Part shown: positions 21,709-32,144 of the stretch, in pieces
How the letters are laid out: the number at the start of each line of letters is the position of its first letter
How positions within the stretch are numbered: the first letter of the stretch is position 1
NCBI RefSeq assembly: GCF_018446385.1
Contig: NC_055993.1
Coordinates: 68,588,631 to 68,652,630 of the forward strand
Length of the DNA stretch: 64,000 bases
Direction: 5' to 3'
DNA from: Zingiber officinale
Lineage: Eukaryota > Streptophyta > Magnoliopsida > Zingiberales > Zingiberaceae
Made by a program: the position numbers and the translations under genes
The notes under the pieces: model-generated
Told to the model about the DNA's origin: nothing
Seen by the model: only the letters and a program-made list of their open reading frames with translations
Database searches by the model: none

Positions 21709-22500
21709 ATCTCCTCCTTTTTGATGTTTGACAATACCTTTAAGTTAAGTTAATCTCATAGCCTCAACTTCTTCTTCATGCCAAAGCATGAATGAGGGTT
21801 TCCTTCATTCTCTCTCTTTCCTAGAGGGCAAACTCCCCCTTTGGATAATGAAGACATAGTTTAGACCCTACATTCTCCCCCTAACTTTCCTAGAGGGGCA
21901 AAGGCCTAACTTAAACCCTACATTCTCCCCCTATTGACACACATCAAAAACTCTCCCCTGAAGAGTTTCTCAACGTTATTCACAACTTACCATGTTGTTC
22001 ACAACACCACAATGAAGGTCTCATACCCTTCATTGTATTCAATGCTCACCCTTGACAATTAACTACTTCACCATGCTCATCCAAGAGCATTCATCATTTT
22101 AACAGTGAAGGTTCCATACCCTTCACTGTATCAAATGTCCATCCTTGAGCATTAATCCATTTCAACATGCTCATTCTAGAGCATCCATAACTCAACAATG
22201 AAGATATCCATTCACCATTATTTTTCAATGCTCAACCTTGAGCATTTACTCTAAAGAAGGTTAACCACTTTCAAACGTGTATGGAAAATTAATTTTCATG
22301 TCTTTAAAGAGTAACTCCCCCTAAAGATATGCTCCAAACTTCTGTCATTGCACCAACAATGATTTATAATCTCTAAACCTTTAGGAACCCCAAAACTTGA
22401 AGTTTTGAGGTTCAAATATCAAATTCATTTTTAAATTATTACATGTCTTGAAAAATTATTTTTTCAAATTATCTCAATTTTTTCAAACTACTTTAAAAAT
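21709..22500 (-). mobile_element. SIRE-like internal 3' region (minus)
   Basis: Aligns with 61338-61900 (same order: polypurine complement, GATGTTTGACAATACC, CTTCATGCC, CCCTTCATT blocks, then GCACCAACAATG). No coding frame. Non-coding 3' spacer of the element. Confidence 0.7.
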
Positions 22501-23191
22501 ACTTTTTAATGTTGCAACATTTAGTATTTTAACTTTTGTCTTGGAAAATTTTAACCTTAAATTTTTTTAAATTTTTTTTAGGAGAACTCAGCATTTTCAA
22601 ATATTTTTTTGGAAAACTTTAAAGTTTCTAAAGTTATTATAGATTTTAAAAGTATTTTCAACCTTATTTCTCTTATAAAAATACTAATATCCAGTGTTTT
22701 AAAATTTATTCTACAAAATATCTTTAATTTTTTTTTTACTTTACAAGATGTTTTGAAACACTTTGAAAAAGTTTTTGAAAAGGTTCTTTTCAAAATTTAT
22801 TTTTGTAATTTTTAAATAAGTTATTTTCTTTATCATTTTTTTTAAAATGCTAAGTAATTTCAAAACTATCTTTGAATATATATGTTGTCAAATATTTTTG
22901 AAAAAAAAATTTAGTTATACATTTTTTTCCTCCCTCAAAGTAGTCCTGAAACATATTGTCAAAAAATGTTTTCTTACTTTTCCTAGCAAATTTTTTTTCT
23001 GTCTATTCATGTTTTTTGACGAATGCTAAAGAGGGAGGGTTAAAGGGTTATGTTGAAACAAATTAATGGTTAAAGGGTTAAGTTGAAACAAATCAAAATC
23101 TGAATAACTTAAATCAAATCATGTGTCTATTCATGCTTGCATTTTTTCCCTAACTTAACCCAAGTTGTCATTGCATAAAAAAGGGAGAGAT
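22501..23191. mobile_element. AT-rich SIRE-like internal sequence ending in a plus-strand polypurine tract
   Basis: AT-rich low-complexity sequence; ends GCATAAAAAAGGGAGAGATTG directly before the LTR at 23192, the mirror image of the polypurine tract at 21709. So this part belongs to a plus-strand element although the previous block is minus. The exact switch point is not clear to me. Confidence 0.6.
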
Positions 23192-23289
23192 TGTTGGTGT
23201 GATTGACACTAATGATCTAACCCAGGTTTTGATGAATGACAAGTAAGTTGAGTTAAGTTTCGTCGTGATCTAACTACTTGGTTGAGTGT

Positions 23290-23600
23290 GCAGGAAATCT
23301 AGCCAGGTCAACGGGCCGACCGGATAGCTGGTAAGAAATCCAACTAGGTCGACAGACCAATCGGATAGCTGGTACAAAATCCAGCTAGATCAACGGGCTG
23401 ACCAAATAGCTGATACAAAATCCATCTAGGTCGACGGGCCAACTGGATAGCTAGTACGAAATCTAGCTAGGTCGACGGGTCAACTTGATAGCTGGTACGA
23501 AGTCCAGCTAGGTCAACGGGCTAATCGAATAGCTGACATAAAGTCCAAACTGGTCGACAAGCTGATCGAATGTCTGGCAAACTAGTAAGTTAAGGTAAGT
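23290..23600. repeat. Tandem array of ~45-bp hairpin units
   Basis: Seven imperfect units built on CCAGCTAGGTCGACGGGC and GATAGCTGGTAC. The arms CCAGCTA and TAGCTGG are complementary, and in many units GGTC and GACC form a second inner pair. Confidence 0.85.
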
Positions 23601-24032
23601 CACTGGAGGAGAGTGACCAAGTGAGAGCGCGTCTCGGTTGAAGGGACAATAGGCATTAGTCCAGTTTAGGTCCATTTGGGATTCCTAAGCTGAGACCTTG
23701 ACTAGTTCCTGGTCCTAGAAGGACAGGAACTAATTACTATTTTGTATTATTATTAAATTATCCTAATACTTGTTTTGAAGGGTATTTTTAGACTAACATT
23801 ATTTTGTAGGGCAAAAGAAGAAAATTACCTTCGGATGAGCAGTGTCCGAAGGCGTCATCAATCAGTGAAGATGCCTTCGTACTATTCATAGAAAGCGCCT
23901 CCCATGGCTATGGAATGCACCTTCCATAGGATAAAATTTTAGTGTCGCAACGGATAAGTGTTAGGCTGTTCGGGATCAAACGTGCCTCATTGGAGGCACC
24001 TTCCATGGCTATGGAAGACGCCTTCCACAGCC

Positions 24033-24039
24033 TATATAA
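24033..24039 (+). promoter_or_regulatory. TATA box of the plus-strand SIRE-like LTR
   Basis: TATATAA within CCTATATAAGG, preceded by paired motifs CTTCCAT/ATGGAAG and CCTTCGGA/TCCGAAGG within 200 bases. Confidence 0.65.
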
Positions 24040-24369
24040 GGCAGACTCGACCAAGCTTCAAACAACAACACCTATACAAGCTACCGCACATCCGATTGAA
24101 CTTCTGATTGCTCCAGGCTTCTGCTATGACTCTACTGTAAGGCTGCTGTACTCGACGACTACTCTGAGGACTTCCAATCGTGGCTGGTAGACCAACATCG
24201 ACACGAGCGCTCCAACTTCAATCTCCAAAGTGTCGGTAAATTTTTTGTGTAATTAAATACTACAAAAGGACAAGTGCAGAGTGTTGCATTTGTTCTAACT
24301 TTCCTTATGCTTTGATTCCCTCTTCCGGAGGTACCGGAAGAGGTTCATAATGAATTATCCATCGATAAG

Positions 24370-27300
24370 TGTCACGCCCCAGAAGAGTCCATGCCAGACA
24401 AAAATCCGACAACATCTCCCCTATACGGGTGACAATCTGAAGCATTACTACATACAAAATATACCTCAGCCACACTCGGCTGGAATATATATGCAAAATA
24501 GAAATAACATAACCATGCAGTTAATATACGCAGCCTACCCGGCTGGACATAAATGAATAAAACGTATAACATAATACAATAGCCCACACGGCTGGATATA
24601 AGCACAACCACACAGTTAATAAGAGCTCACTCGGCTGGAACAAAATAAACACACAGCATCGGAAGACATAAAACGATACGAACGTAAAATCAACAACGGC
24701 ACTAACAAAAACACCTGTCATCACAGACTTGACCCAAATTTTCCCAATGACTTGTTTAAAAGCAAAGTACTCAAAATTAACATACAATCCAAACGATAAC
24801 AAAACCAAAATGAAAACTCTCCTCGAGTGTGACGTAGGACCCAGGACCGGCAACCGACATCTTTCCAAGCATCCATGACTCATCTATCTGTTACCTGGCG
24901 AAAGAAAACCATTTTGTGGGATGGTGAGTATTAGAACTCAGCGTGTAAGGAAAGAGATAGTGCATGAACATGTAAGTAGCGAGTGTCAACAGTATACAGT
25001 CTCATAAGAGATAGCAGATACTACAATAGAACCAAAATAAATGTTCATACCTGAAACCATATCCTTGGCTAGGTAAAACAGGTCAAAACTGATACTAACC
25101 TGCTAAAGCAAGGTATATACCACATTCTAATGAATAAACCAGTATCTAAACATCTACAATGAGAATATATCTCAACATAAGTAAACATATCAGCATACGT
25201 GAACCACAGCAATAAATAAGCAATAACAGCATATGTAGACAGTAGCAGTCAAAACAAATATAATAACAGCGTATGCACGGATGGTCACTCCCGCCCACCT
25301 CTCCGCACCATGACCCCTGTATGGTCGAGAGGCCGGGTCAGTGACAGACTGTACACCACTCCAGCTACCACTCACACGAGTGGCCGAGGGGACAGTTGCA
25401 TAGTAGCTAACTAGCTACATCTGCGACGGGGTCCCTGCTGCTCGTACTCCAGCTACCACTCACACGAGTGGCCGAGTGCGGCACGACAGGACAAGCGGCA
25501 TCAACTCCAGCTACCACTCTCTCGAGTGGCCGAGGATGCGGCATGCATGCAATGACATGATACGAACAATGCAACAGTCATCATATATATATAAGCAGAA
25601 ACAGGTATACTACATGAAGCCAGCATGCTCAATATAGTACATAAATAAGCAACAATCAAAGTATACAAACATGGTATCTAGTATCTGCTACTGATCATGG
25701 ACAACAACAAGAGACTGTGTAGATATGGAACGAATTTCTCAAAGATTGCGTGGAAGTATCAAGCACAGGAAAGTAAGAGTGGAGTCAAGGTAAACAGTCC
25801 TTATCCAAAATAATTCATGCACTAAGGTCAAAGTACTAAAAGAAAACAAAGCAAGAAGTACCCGCCTTTATACATAGATCGTATCAAACCAAATCCGACG
25901 TCGAGACGCTCATCTCGAATTAGAGTCCTGCAAATGACACAATGTACAGTTTAGCTAATCATGTTATACATCCATTAACTAAGCCTAGTTCCCAAAACTG
26001 ATAAGGTAACCCTCCATCGCAATGATTATTAATCAATACTAATCGTCGATTTACCTCGATTAATTCAATCAATAAATCCTTAATCGAATTGGTTTAACCC
26101 TAATTAATCCACCTCGACTTCAAATAGACAACTCAAATCAGAAATTCCAAATCTATCGAGAATTCAAGGCTATCTGTCGAAACCAAAATAATATTAAGGT
26201 TAATTCAAAATATGCAAATCTGCCCAAAAATCCAAAGTTGTCTTGCCAAACAAAAACTACATCAAGATTGATTCACAACCCTTGGATCTGTCCAAACAAA
26301 TCCACAGCCATCCAAAAGAATCAGAACCCCCCTTACAATCACATTCCATCCTACTAAATTTGTTCACCAAAAAAACATAGTAACTTAAAGAACAAAGAAC
26401 GTCATTGACTCAAACCCTCTATACCATAAACTGAAATCAACCTTCACAAGAGATGAAGTAGGACAAAGATTCTCTAGCTCCCTTAACCCGTGAATTCAGC
26501 ACCATCTCAAAGAATCAGAAGTTATCACAAAACAATATGACTTCCACCTTAAGACTCAGAACCTTCAAAAGACCAGAATACAAGATCAAACCAACATCTC
26601 ACACCCAAAATAAATCTGTCCAAAACAAAATCAAACTATCACAGCAACATGAACAAATATCGAAACCATACACCACCACCAAATTCTGTTCACTGCTTCA
26701 CAACCAATTCATGGAAACCAGCAATTCCATCAACACCGAATCCTTGCAAAACAACCAACCAAGTTTTTGATCATGTTTAGCTCCCTACCCTTGAATCAAA
26801 TAAATTCCCAAAATTCCATTGCTAACTGAAAAACATAACTAGTTGAATCCATTAAGATGGCCAGAACTCAATCCGAAAAACTAAACAAAAATAAGATCAA
26901 ACGCAAACGCCCAAACTCATAACCATATCTAACCACTTACCACCGAAATTACTGGTAGGGAACAACGCCGCGAGAGGGAAAGGGAGGAGGGTCGGCGACG
27001 TAGAGTGCGAGGAAGAGGGGAGCTGGCGTCTACGGTGGCTCGGTGGCTAGGGTGCTCGCGTGAGGAGGAGGTCACTGGCGGCTATTGTGCTCGACGACTG
27101 GCACCCGCGTGAGGGAGCGAGGTCGTGGCTGTGGTGGCCGCGTGAGAAGGAGGGGAGGCCGGCGGCGTCCGAGGGTGCTCATGTGAAGAAGAGAAATCGC
27201 CACTGTGGTACGGGAAGAAGAGGCCGGCGCCCGCGTGGTGCTCGTGCGCGGGTCCGAGAAGAGGCCGGCTGAGCTCGGCGAAGGAGAGGGAGGCGGTGTC

Positions 27301-27604
27301 GTGAGTGATCGGGAGAGGAGGGAGTTCGGCAAGGGAAATTAGGGAGGAGAAAGGAGAAGTTAGGTTTATATAATTAAACCTAGGGTTTAATAAATTAACT
27401 TTAGGTTAATTTAATTAATCAACTCCCAATTTAATTGGGATTCCAAATAGATCTTCTCCGAGCTCATTATCTTTATCCCTATAATTATATCATACGAGCT
27501 CCAATTAAATCCCAGAAAATTTCTAAAATTTTCTAAAAATTCCAATAAAATTATTTGTCAAATAACTTTATTATTTAATCATTATTTGGGTACCGTATTT
27601 TACA
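24370..27604 (-). mobile_element. Solo LTR of a Ty3/gypsy element
   Basis: Starts TGTCACGCCCCAGAAGAGTC, ends GTATTTTACA, with perfect ATAAG duplications at 24365-24369 and 27605-27609. Ends are the same type as the gypsy LTRs at 33571 and 48124, but most of the body has diverged, so it is a related family. No internal region: a solo LTR left by LTR-LTR recombination. In the GC-rich part (26960-27340) there are long chance ORFs on both strands. Three hairpin repeats with CCACTC...GAGTGG lie at 25360-25535. Confidence 0.93.
25355..25535. repeat. Triplicated hairpin motif in the solo LTR
   Basis: CTCCAGCTACCACTC plus ACACGAGTGGCCGAG (third copy TCTCGAGTGG) occurs three times, about 90 and 58 bases apart. 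CCACTC pairs with GAGTGG over a 4-base loop. Confidence 0.85.
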
Positions 27605-28139
27605 ATAAGTCAGCGAAACTTGGGTCTTGGAGTAAGAGTCGCCAAAGGCTCCGAACCAAGTAAACCGCTTGTGTTCCTCTCATGCCTGCTTTTCGTGTTT
27701 TTCTTTTCCGTTATGTTCATACTCTGATTTTAAAATGACAAAAAAAAAAAAAGAATTTTTGAAAATCACATGATTCCCCCCCCCCCCCCCCCCCCATATC
27801 ACATGTGTAATCGATCCAACATAAGCATGTATAATAAAAGCAATAAAGTAAACATCAAACAAGTCTATCTAATGATAAAAATGGTCTTTCTATTGGTTTT
27901 CCCTGGATCTTAGCCTCGATAGGGTCTATCAAGGTAGTGGATTTAATCCTTGGGGATCCAATATTGACTAAGTCTAACTTAATTAATCAAGTTAGATTTG
28001 GGGACCCATGCTTGGACTATTCTTCTATTGGTACGATTAACAAGAGATAAATACGATTTAAATTTGTGTTTCGCCTTGTATCCAAGTCCAGATCGATTGT
28101 ATACGGTTCTTTGTTTTCCAAGAATCGGATCAAAATTCT

Positions 28140-29542
28140 TGGAACCCATGGTGAATCATTCCAATGTTTCCTTTAGTTCCTTGACTTGACTTTTCAGTCT
28201 GAAATTTTCTTCCTCAAGTTGTTGGACTTGATTTGAAGTTCCAATCTAAATAGGTTCAGTCAAGGATCTTAGGTTAGTCACTTCCTTAAGGGTTGTTACC
28301 TTATTTTGAAGTGACTTGGCTCGGACATTGGATTTAGCTAACTTGTGCATGAGATAATTCACTCAGTTATATAGTTTATCTATTGAGAAGAACTTACAGT
28401 GGGATTAGGCCCTTTAGAAATGGATACAGATCCGTGGCTTCTCTCGAACTCTATTTCCGACTCGCTCTCAGTTTTAGACTCGTCGACTTGTTCTTGATTC
28501 GTAAGTGCGAGGAAGCTCGTCTGTTCGAGCTCTTCGTCAGAATCTTCTGAAGAGGATTCATCCCATGTCGCCTACAGTTATTTCTTCTTTCATTGCTTCT
28601 TCATTTTCTTTTGGCTCGGACAGTTGGCTTTGATGTGTCCCTTTTTGTTGAAGCCATAGCAAGTTACTTCAGACTTGACTTTTGACCTCGGTTGCATTGT
28701 TTTTGACTGAATCACCTTCTTGATGTCTTTTTTGGTAAATCCTTTCTTCTTCTTATAGAGTTTTCATACAAGATTGATGAGCTCGACAGTGATCTCATCA
28801 TCGTAATCTTCTGAGTCCAGTTCATCTTCAGACTCAGGTTCGATCCGACGCTTAGTTTTTGCTTCCCGCGTTCTGTTTGTTCCTGCAATCAAAGCAATAC
28901 CTTTCTCGACCTGAGTAGTATTAGTTTGTTCGTGAACTCAAATTTGGAAAATAATTCATCTGATTTTATTAAGGAAAGGTCCTTGGATACTTTGTAAGCA
29001 CCTACCATGGATGCCCACAAAGTGTTCCTCGGTACTGCATTGAGTGCATACTTGATAACATCGCGATTTTCCACTTTCTGACCCATTGCGTGGAGGTTGT
29101 TAAATAGGTCTTAAATTCAGGTGTGAAGTTGGCTTGCTGATTCACCTTCATGCATTTTTATATTATAAAGTTTATTTAATATCAAATCATGTTTGCTTAC
29201 CTTCATGTCGGAAGTTCCTTCGTGCAACTCGATCAACTTTTCCCACAGTTCCTTTATGCTTGAGAATGAGCCGACTCGATTCAGCTCTTTTTTTGTCAGG
29301 CTGCATTGTAGAGTCTTAGTAGCTTTGGTGTTAGCCTTGATCTTCTTTCTAGTTGGTGCATCCCATTTGTCGCAAGGGACGAGGATTCCATTTTTGGTGG
29401 GATATGCGAATCCCTTCTGGATAATTATCCACATCTCAACTTGTGTCTTGAGGTGGTACTCCATTCGGTTCTTCCAGTAACCAAAGTCTTTGCCGAAGAA
29501 GAGGGGAGGGCATGTAGTGTTATAACCTTCTTGGTGGGCCAT
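28140..29542 (-). pseudogene. SIRE/copia-type gag, decayed
   Basis: Starts at ATG 29542 (MAHQEGYNTT); the first 141 residues keep the gag fold pattern (FGYWKNRMEYHLK, ELWEKLIELHEG, LYNIKMHEGESASQLHT). A frame break follows and the next part (28889-29086, MGQKVENRDVIKYALNAV) continues in another frame. A zinc-knuckle remnant lies near 28625-28670, where the second Cys position reads Phe (CYGFNKKGHIKANC). An acidic/Ser-rich stretch precedes it. Gag normally coats the element RNA; this copy is broken. Confidence 0.75.
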
Positions 29543-29804
29543 TTGAAAAGGAGCACTTGCACAATAAATAAAAATAGAACTTGTCCCAAGACTAGGTCTT
29601 GGCTTAGTAGAACGGGATAAAGAATTTAAATAAATGAACTCAAGTGGTGTTGCACCATCTTCGAGAAGGAATAAAACTCAATTGCAATAAAACTGATCGG
29701 GAAGAGGTAGCTGTACCAATTTCGATCGACTCCAAAAAATTTAAAAGACTAATACCACGAAAAAAATTGCTTGAATGGTGGTTTCACCAATTCGAAACGA
29801 CCCC

Positions 29805-29816
29805 TCTCTGATACCA
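29805..29816 (-). other. Primer-binding site (initiator Met tRNA)
   Basis: On the minus strand TGGTATCAGAGA, one mismatch at the end from the standard TGGTATCAGAGC, two bases from the LTR. Confidence 0.8.
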
Positions 29817-29818
29817 AT

Positions 29819-30248
29819 TGTAGGATTTTTATGTTTGAGAGGGGGGTGAATAGCGCTCATGACTTTCACGTTTATTTAAAACAGTCGAGTAAAATACAAC
29901 GGAATAAAGATAGAAACGAAAAACAAATAATGCTAACACGACCAAGATTTACTTAGTTCGGAACCTGTGGTGACTCCTACTCCAAGGCTCACACGTAAGA
30001 GTGCTTTCAATAGGTAATCATTAATCAATCGTAAAGATTACAAGTACAATTTGAAATAATTACAAGTAATTAGAAAACTAAAAATACTGACGACTTGGTA
30101 GGATAAAAACTTTAACAGAGTCATCGTCGGAGCTTTTGGACATTATAGAGGCTTTATTGGAGTAGTGCGCAAGTGCAGAAGTCGTTCTGAATGTTGTTTC
30201 TAAGCTCCTGGTTTAATGCTGCTTATATAGGTTGTTCCGAGCACCTGG

Positions 30249-30279
<31 letters not shown>

Positions 30280-30833
30280 ATATGAATTTGACAGCTTCTG
30301 ACTGTTCGATTCTGACTTTGAGATTCGCTGAAACTCTAGATTGAACCGACGCTTACTGTTCCCTCTTCGAGGGAACACGTCCTCATCTACTCCTCTCAGG
30401 AGAGTTTGCCTTTTACCAGATTGGTCCTCCAGACCGTTTGTACTTTTTCTCAGTGTTCGAGACTTCAGGTCTTCATGTTGAATGTTCGCTCCATGACCCA
30501 TCCATACTTCCTCCTGGTCTTCGACCACCAGGATTTTTACCTAGAGTGTCCGACTCTAGGATTTCGCCTAAAGTGCTTTACCCGCCAAGACTTCGCCTTG
30601 TTTAACCATAGTTAGGACTTTCCACCACTTAGGGGTTACCTCTCCCTAGGACCTAAGATTACCTCCCCCTAGGGGTTTCCACCTGCCTAGCATCCACTAA
30701 GACATTTATCTAAAAATACTTAGGACTTCCTGTAAGTTCATTCATACTTGTTAGACTACAAATAACCTTAACTTTGGACCCTTTGCCATAATCAAAACTT
30801 CGGTTCGATCGTCTGGTGCTCCCTGCACCAACA
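29819..30833 (-). mobile_element. 5' LTR of the minus SIRE-like element
   Basis: TGTAGGATTTTTATGTTTGAG to GCACCAACA, 1015 bp, with the G-rich GAGAGGGGGGTGAATAGCGC block typical of these LTRs. TATA on the minus strand (complement of CTTATATAGG, 30222-30231), next to an (AC)n/(AT)n microsatellite (30247-30281). Hairpin units such as CCTAGAG...CTCTAGG at 30520-30720. Confidence 0.85.
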
Positions 30834-32144
30834 GTTGAGGGATCAGGGGAGTTGGGGAGGGATCGGGGAGATTCAGGGAGGGGTCTATTAAGTTGTTAAA
30901 TTAGGATTTTTAGTGATGAATTTTAATTTGTTACCAAATTAGTCGCCAATTTGACGAAGAATTTTAAATTCGTCGCCAATTTTAAACATCATCACCACAT
31001 GCAGGATCTCAAATTTAGCGATGACTCTTGGATTCACCACCAAATTAACAACGAATGAAGAATTCATCTCTAATTTGACGATGAGTCCTTAATTCATTGC
31101 CAATTTGGCGATAAATCCTTACTTCGTCACCAATTTTGGGTTACTTCGTCACTAATTTTGGGATGATTACAGGATTCGTCGCAAAATGCCAATCAATTAG
31201 TGCAATCAATTGATATGCCATATTCGAATTCTATAGAATAATAGATGGGTTAGACCAATCGATTACCTAATCGATTAGGGGTTAATTTGTGACTTTCTTG
31301 AGCATCTTGATCTGCAACGAATCACAAATTCATCCTAAAATTGATGATGAATCCTGAATTCATCTCAAAATTGATGGTAAATCTAGAACTCCTCCCAAAA
31401 TTGGCGATGAATCCCGAATTCATCCCAAAATTGGTGAAAAATCCAGAATTGTCCCAAAATTGACAATTAATCTTGAATTCATCACAAAAAGACTAATCAA
31501 TTACAACAATCAATTGGTATGCCTTATTCGGATTATGTGGGATCATAGAATGACCCGAAATCAATTGGGCAGTCGATTGACTTAGATCAATCAATTGATC
31601 AATCGATTAGGGGTAATCTGCGACTTTCTTGAGTGTCTCGATTAGCGATAAATTCTGAATTCATCTCAAAATTGATGGCGAATGCTAAATTCATCGTCAA
31701 TTGGCGACGAATCATGAATTCATCACTAAATTTAAAATCTCAACCTAGTTTTAAGGTAGCCAAAAATACTTTAAATTGGTGACAAATCTTGAATTCATTG
31801 CCAGTTTGGCAATGAATTCGGATTCGTCACCAATTGAGATCCCAGTTTAATTTTAAGGCGGCCGAAAAAAGTTTAAATTGATGATAAATATTGAGGTCGT
31901 CGTCAATTGGAGACGAATTTGGGATTCATCACCAATTGGCAATGAATTTGGTGACAAATATAATCTTACTGATGAATTTTGTGACAAAATAATTGTGTTG
32001 GTAATTTAGGGATAAATTTTTTTTGTCACGAATTTTGTTGGTAATTAGCGATGATTATTATTTTTGTCATAAATGTCGTTACTGATCTGTGACAAATTTT
32101 TTTCGTCACTTAAATTCGTCGTTAAATTAGCACTTTTTGTAGTG
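30834..32144. mobile_element. CACTA-type transposon terminus with subterminal repeats
   Basis: Ends in CTTTTTGTAGTG at 32144, the inverted form of the CACTACAAAAA terminus of plant CACTA elements; AGA follows (32145-32147), a possible 3-bp duplication. The preceding 1.2 kb is packed with GACGAAT/ATTCGTCGCC motifs on both strands, as in CACTA subterminal regions. A unit of about 300 bases is duplicated (31190-31490 and 31495-31790). The element is cut on the left by the LTR ending at 30833. No transposase is present here. Confidence 0.8.

Larger units (their letters stand above)
23192..27821 (+). mobile_element. SIRE-like LTR (plus), split by a solo gypsy LTR
   Basis: Starts TGTTGGTGTGATTGACACTA just after a polypurine tract, ends ATCGATCCAACA at 27821. 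A gypsy LTR (24370-27604) sits inside with its duplication; the remaining LTR is about 1.4 kb. Features: an array of ~45-bp hairpin units (23290-23600), palindromes upstream of the TATA (23826-24025), TATA at 24033-24039 (CCTATATAAGG), and a 20-C run before the end (27776-27795). Confidence 0.8.
27822..29818 (-). mobile_element. SIRE-like internal region with decayed gag (minus)
   Basis: Continues the element whose 5' LTR is 29819-30833. Primer-binding site at 29805-29816. The left end is cut by the plus-strand LTR ending at 27821. Only gag-like sequence is recognisable; there is no pol. Confidence 0.75.

Noticed and set aside
27060-27332. GC-rich ORFs on both strands
   Set aside because: Inside the solo gypsy LTR; Arg/Pro-rich low-complexity products of GC-rich sequence.
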